DNA of 64,000 nt. Origin: Flavobacteriales bacterium. GTDB taxonomy: Bacteria > Bacteroidota > Bacteroidia > Flavobacteriales_F > PHOS-HE28. Below the pieces are notes generated by a model. That model saw nothing but the letters and a program-made list of their open reading frames with translations, had not been told where the DNA came from and searched no databases. The position numbers and the translations under genes were made by a program. Below, piece after piece: positions 60,513 through 64,000 of this stretch. Position 1 is the first letter of the stretch; each line of letters opens with the position of its first letter. The stretch is from contig JAGFIV010000026.1 in assembly GCA_024103275.1 (NCBI GenBank), positions 1 to 64,000 of the forward strand, read 5' to 3'.

Positions 60513-62705
60513 CTATTTCCCCTCCATTTCCCGCAGCTTCTTCTCCACCAGGTAGGCGCGCAAGGCATCCATGCGCTGGTTGAGTTCCTGGATATACAGG
60601 GCTTGATCTTCCACGGCTACCCAAAGCTGGTTGGTGATCTGATCCAGACTGAAGGAACCCTTCGTGTTCCAAGCGGTCCGGCCTTCCACGTTGGGGAGCC
60701 TGCGATTGCGCTCCACGTAGTTGGGGAGGTCGCACAAGGGCACGCGGCTGTATGTACCGGCCCCCTTGGCATCCTCGGGTTTCGCCACGCCGTCGTAGTA
60801 CAGATCGAACACGTAGTCGGTGAGCAAGGTGCCTCCGCTCCACACGCTTTTCTGGGCGCTTAGGGTACCTGGCCCGCGGTGCCGCAACGTGGAAGGCGGC
60901 GGAGCAAAGGCACCGGACGCGGCCCAGGCCGCATCGCCCACCATCAAGGCCTCATTGGCGTACATGTAGCTGCCCACGTTGACGGCGGCCCCCCCGCCTG
61001 TGTACTTGGCCAGGAAGGCCACACGCGGCAACTGGTTACTGGTGGCCGGACCGAAACCGCCCCAGGTGGTGGTCTGGCCGTCACAAGCCACGGTGTTGGT
61101 ACCGTTGGTCAGGTCCCAGCCGCCCCTATAGCCCCATCCATCGGAGTTCGCTGTTCCAGGCCCAGCCCCGGGCTCACCATTGTACGGGGCGGTCGGGGGC
61201 CAATAGAACCCGACCGTGGGGGCGGTTCGCCATAAGCATGTTCCGGCACCGGGTGAACCTCCGCTGCCACCGCATGCATCACAGTACATGTAGATCAGGC
61301 TTTGATAGCCGCTGTTGTATGACTGCACGACCGACTCCTTCACCGGCCAGGTCTGGTTGTCCACGGCCACATCGATCAGCAGGTTGCTTCCGGTCCACAC
61401 GAACCCCGGTCCGCCTTGGTCGAACGGGTGGATGTTCCAGCCCACGGCAAAATCGAATCCCGCGGTCTCCCCCCCGGGCGGATTGGCCGGAACTGCCGGC
61501 GGGTAGGGGTTGTAATAGCGCACCGGCGGTCCCGTGATCTGCCCGGTCGTCGGTTGGGCAAAGACCGCCAGGCCGCTGTTGTCAAAGGTCGCCGTGGTGT
61601 TCGCCCCCGTGTTTTTCATCCGGATGCGCACGTAATGCTGCCTTGTGGAAGCCCCTGTCAAACCGGTGACATTGAAGGCCATGGCCCGGATCGGGTTGTC
61701 GCTCCCCATGCAGATCCCCGCCGCCGAGATGTCGTCAGCCCTGTATAGGTATTGCTTCCGCGAATCCTCCCACAGCCCATAGTAGGGCGTGGCACCACCG
61801 CCCAGCGTGCCCAACCCCACGGATGGCCCCGTCATGGGCCATGGGCGTGCACCTCCCGCCACCGTGGTGTTGGCCGTAGGGGGCATGGTTTGGGCCAAGG
61901 AGGTGTTGGAAGGGTCCTGGCATCCACCGCTCGATAGAGGTGTTTGTTGCAGCCGCCGTTCGTGGAAGTTGTTGTCAATCTGCTTCCAACCGTTGGCTGC
62001 CGGTGCCGTCACCCCCAACCCGCTATTTTGTACATATCCCTCGAACCGGCCTGGTGTCCCGCCACTGGGCGGCGCGAAGCGGATGGTCCCCGGCAGGCTC
62101 CCGGTGCTTCCCCCGTTGAGCTTCACCCCTCCCTGCACATGCACCATTTCGGTAACCAATGAGGGATACACGGCGAAGATGTTCGGGTACTGGGTGTACA
62201 ACTGGAACTGGCCGTTCTCCGTCAGGCGGCCGCGCTCCTGGTTGCCGGTGCGCAGCACCAGCGGATAATTGTTGAGGGTACCCACGAAATGGGCATTGGT
62301 CGTTCCGGCATTGCCGCCCAATTGCCATACGGGGCCGCCCTGCCCCAAATGCCTCCAGCCCACCACGCCGGTGCCCACCACCGCCGCATCGTAATAGTAG
62401 AACCCCATGACCTCCGATCCGGCATCATTGGTCTGGTATACCAACAGTCCGTTGGGCGGCGTGGCAATGGCCACCCGTTGGTTGCGGGTCATCCGCGGGA
62501 TCAGCAAGCCCCTGTCCGTGCTGGCGATCTCCAGCATGGCGTTGGTGGAAACCGGTGCCGCCCCGGTGCTATTGATCGCTACTTGGGCCTGTGCACCATG
62601 GTGGCCCATCAAGGCGGACAAGACCAGGGCCGGGAGAAGGGCCTGGGCGTACCCGGCGCTGCGGCCGCGCCATGAACGGGATGGATGGGAAGCGTGGGAA
62701 CACAT
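60513..62705 (-). CDS. Large secreted protein with tail-fibre-like head and C-terminal coiled chaperone-like module
   Basis: 730 residues. The signal peptide is near residues 15-40 (ALLPALVLSALMGHHGAQAQ). The N-terminal NAMLEIASTDRGLLIPRMT and GLLVYQTND segments are the head repeats seen in Bacteroidetes tail-fibre-domain proteins. A middle domain has RKQYLYRADDISAAGI, also found in the neighbouring gene. The C-terminus (ERNRRLPNVEGR .. TNQLWVAVEDQALYIQEL) resembles an intramolecular-chaperone/coiled-coil end. It starts 6 bp after the paralogue stop. Likely a trimeric surface fibre; inference. Confidence 0.75.
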   Translation of the reverse strand: MCSHASHPSRSWRGRSAGYAQALLPALVLSALMGHHGAQAQVAINSTGAAPVSTNAMLEIASTDRGLLIPRMTRNQRVAIATPPNGLLVYQTNDAGSEVMGFYYYDAAVVGTGVVGWRHLGQGGPVWQLGGNAGTTNAHFVGTLNNYPLVLRTGNQERGRLTENGQFQLYTQYPNIFAVYPSLVTEMVHVQGGVKLNGGSTGSLPGTIRFAPPSGGTPGRFEGYVQNSGLGVTAPAANGWKQIDNNFHERRLQQTPLSSGGCQDPSNTSLAQTMPPTANTTVAGGARPWPMTGPSVGLGTLGGGATPYYGLWEDSRKQYLYRADDISAAGICMGSDNPIRAMAFNVTGLTGASTRQHYVRIRMKNTGANTTATFDNSGLAVFAQPTTGQITGPPVRYYNPYPPAVPANPPGGETAGFDFAVGWNIHPFDQGGPGFVWTGSNLLIDVAVDNQTWPVKESVVQSYNSGYQSLIYMYCDACGGSGGSPGAGTCLWRTAPTVGFYWPPTAPYNGEPGAGPGTANSDGWGYRGGWDLTNGTNTVACDGQTTTWGGFGPATSNQLPRVAFLAKYTGGGAAVNVGSYMYANEALMVGDAAWAASGAFAPPPSTLRHRGPGTLSAQKSVWSGGTLLTDYVFDLYYDGVAKPEDAKGAGTYSRVPLCDLPNYVERNRRLPNVEGRTAWNTKGSFSLDQITNQLWVAVEDQALYIQELNQRMDALRAYLVEKKLREMEGK

Positions 62706-62711
62706 GAGGGG

Positions 62712-64000
62712 TCAGCGGGGCGTGGGGATGACGGGGGTTCGGCGGCGTATGTCCGCCATCAGGCGTGCCTTATCGGCATCGGTATACTGGGGCATGGGGG
62801 CCAATTGCCGGCAGGCGGCCTGGAATTCCTTGGCGTTGAGCGGACGGTCCGTGGAGAGCATTTCCAACAGATCCAGCTTTTCATGCAACTCCGTGAGGTA
62901 CAAGGCCTGGGTTTCGGCCGTGGTCCAGAGCTGATTGGTCAGGTCGCCCAGGGAGAACCCGTCCTCGCGCTTCCAGTCCTCCCTGCCTTTCATGGTGGGC
63001 AGGTGCCGGTTTTTTTGCGTGAAGGCCGCCATCTCCTCCATGGACAAGTTGCGCTTGCCGCCGAATTCCACGGCATCCTGCGGGGCCACCCGCCCGTCGA
63101 AGGCGCGGTCGAACACATGGTCGTTCAACCGTGTCCGGTCGTCGTATACGCCCTGCTGGGCGCTGATGGTGCCATTGCCCTTGTAATTGAACGTGGTGTA
63201 TCCCGCTGGGAAGCCCAGCCGCCAGCGGCCCCAGGGCAACCCCGGGCTCAGGCTGTTGAGCATGCCTGCGGCCGCGGGATCTTCCAGCACCAAGGCTCCC
63301 TTGTAATGGATGAACCGGTCCGTGCCTGTGATCGGGACCGCGGCCTGTTTTGCCACCTCGCCCCCGAAGCGGACATAAGGCCGCCAGGTGCTGGCACCGT
63401 AGGAATAGTTGAGTGTACCTGCATCCGGCAGCAGCAGGCCCGTATTGGCCGTTGGCGTGAACAGCGCGGGACATGCCCAGCCCGGCCCCGGCGGGTAAGG
63501 ATTGGCCAAAAGCGTGAACGTCATCGGCCCAGGCCCCGCGGAAGCCGTTCCTGCGTAGGTCACGTTCACCGGCAGTTGGTGTACGAATGCCGGTGCCGGT
63601 GTCCCAGGGGCCCCGCCTCCCATGGAACCCGCCACCTCCACCAGCACATTGCTGCGGCCGTCCCAAATAAAGGGCGTGGTCAGGTTAACGACCTGCCAAT
63701 GGATGCCCGTGGCATCCGGCCACGTGGCCGGGGAGATCTGCCCGCAGCCCATGGTGCCGCTGTTGTCCGGCGTGTTGTCAAACCCGTTCAGCTGGTCCAG
63801 GCCCACCGGCGCATTGCGCACGATCACATGGCCTTGGGTAGCGGCCGATAAACCGCGTACATAAGTGCCATTCACATAGAAGGCGATCTGGTTGACCTGT
63901 GCGCCCGGACACAGTCCTTCCGTAGCCGTATGGCCCGCCACTTGGGCCAACTCCAGGTTCAGCTCCTCCGCAAAGTACAGGTACTGCCTGCGGAAAGAGA
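62712..64000 (-). CDS. Paralogue of the preceding surface protein (partial, 5' end beyond window)
   Basis: The frame is open from the right edge through residues SFRRQYLYFAEEL.. down to the stop at 62712, at least 429 residues. RRQYLYFAEELNL and the C-terminal KNRHLPTMKGREDW .. TNQLWTTAETQALYLTEL match the neighbouring gene, so the two arose by duplication. A further C-terminal tail with AEFQ/ACRQLAPMPQY is unique. No T9SS signal is visible. It precedes and is probably co-transcribed with the 62705 gene. Confidence 0.72.
   Translation of the reverse strand, partial: SFRRQYLYFAEELNLELAQVAGHTATEGLCPGAQVNQIAFYVNGTYVRGLSAATQGHVIVRNAPVGLDQLNGFDNTPDNSGTMGCGQISPATWPDATGIHWQVVNLTTPFIWDGRSNVLVEVAGSMGGGAPGTPAPAFVHQLPVNVTYAGTASAGPGPMTFTLLANPYPPGPGWACPALFTPTANTGLLLPDAGTLNYSYGASTWRPYVRFGGEVAKQAAVPITGTDRFIHYKGALVLEDPAAAGMLNSLSPGLPWGRWRLGFPAGYTTFNYKGNGTISAQQGVYDDRTRLNDHVFDRAFDGRVAPQDAVEFGGKRNLSMEEMAAFTQKNRHLPTMKGREDWKREDGFSLGDLTNQLWTTAETQALYLTELHEKLDLLEMLSTDRPLNAKEFQAACRQLAPMPQYTDADKARLMADIRRRTPVIPTPR

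Noticed and set aside
51369-64000. Diversity-generating retroelement suggested by a four-helix-bundle (Avd-like) protein and tail-fibre-like genes
   Set aside because: No reverse transcriptase and no template/variable repeat with adenine-specific changes was seen.
60513-64000. Prophage tail region
   Set aside because: Tail-fibre-like proteins here have signal peptides, and no other phage structural or lysis gene is present.
1-64000. CRISPR array
   Set aside because: The repeats seen are tandem octamers or isolated palindromes without regular spacers, and there are no cas genes.

Overview
The window looks like chromosomal DNA from a high-GC member of the Bacteroidota, most likely a Flavobacteriales-type organism. 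The evidence is several secreted proteins with type IX secretion (T9SS) C-terminal signals of both type A and type B (gliding-motility C-terminal) style, a carB of about 936 residues, the family set rlmH-DUF4783-nadC-yihY, DUF4834-yfhO, and a repeated promoter element of Bacteroidetes type, TAnnTTTG or TAnnTTCG. Ribosome binding sites are mostly unremarkable, and many genes overlap as ATGA, GTGA, TGATG or TAATG. No tRNA, rRNA, CRISPR array, integrase or transposase was seen.

Layout. 1-2.5 kb: type I restriction-modification genes hsdM and hsdS (minus strand, hsdS cut by the left edge). 2.6-6.7 kb: rluD, a T9SS cargo protein and a PASTA protein (minus). 7.0-9.8 kb: a small glycan module of methyltransferase, GT2 and GT-C glycosyltransferase (minus), possibly headed by a short uncharacterised ORF. 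10.4-12.0 kb: ddl and rdgB. 12.2-29.1 kb: a large surface-polysaccharide locus, mainly on the plus strand: FkbM methyltransferase, a pair of NDP-sugar epimerase-like SDRs, five glycosyltransferases (one on the minus strand beside a Wzy-like polymerase), a sulfotransferase, a Wzx flippase, another SDR, a methyltransferase, a polysaccharide deacetylase and a formyltransferase. 29.1-36.8 kb: a methyltransferase and core genes, with an M1 peptidase fused to an outer-membrane barrel. 37-44.3 kb: two more GT4 enzymes, a second flippase, YfhO and DUF4834.

44.3-45.07 kb is a gene-free stretch with a perfect 38-bp palindrome and a branched hairpin. 45.07-50.5 kb: DEAD-box helicase, lipoprotein MsrA and two T9SS cargo proteins. 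50.6-52.05 kb: an accessory islet with a ParE/RelE-type toxin-antitoxin pair, structured direct repeats and a four-helix-bundle protein, closed by a 20-bp inverted repeat. 52-60.2 kb: carB, an aminotransferase, a CUB-domain T9SS protein, rpmH and an alpha/beta hydrolase. 60.5-64 kb: two tandem paralogous surface proteins resembling tail-fibre proteins, the second running off the right edge.

How the parts fit. The glycosyltransferases, SDRs, flippases and polymerase-like protein are consistent with a Wzx/Wzy-type surface glycan carrying sulfate, methyl and formyl-type modifications. In T9SS bacteria such a glycan may form the lipopolysaccharide to which type A cargo proteins are anchored, but that link is inference here.
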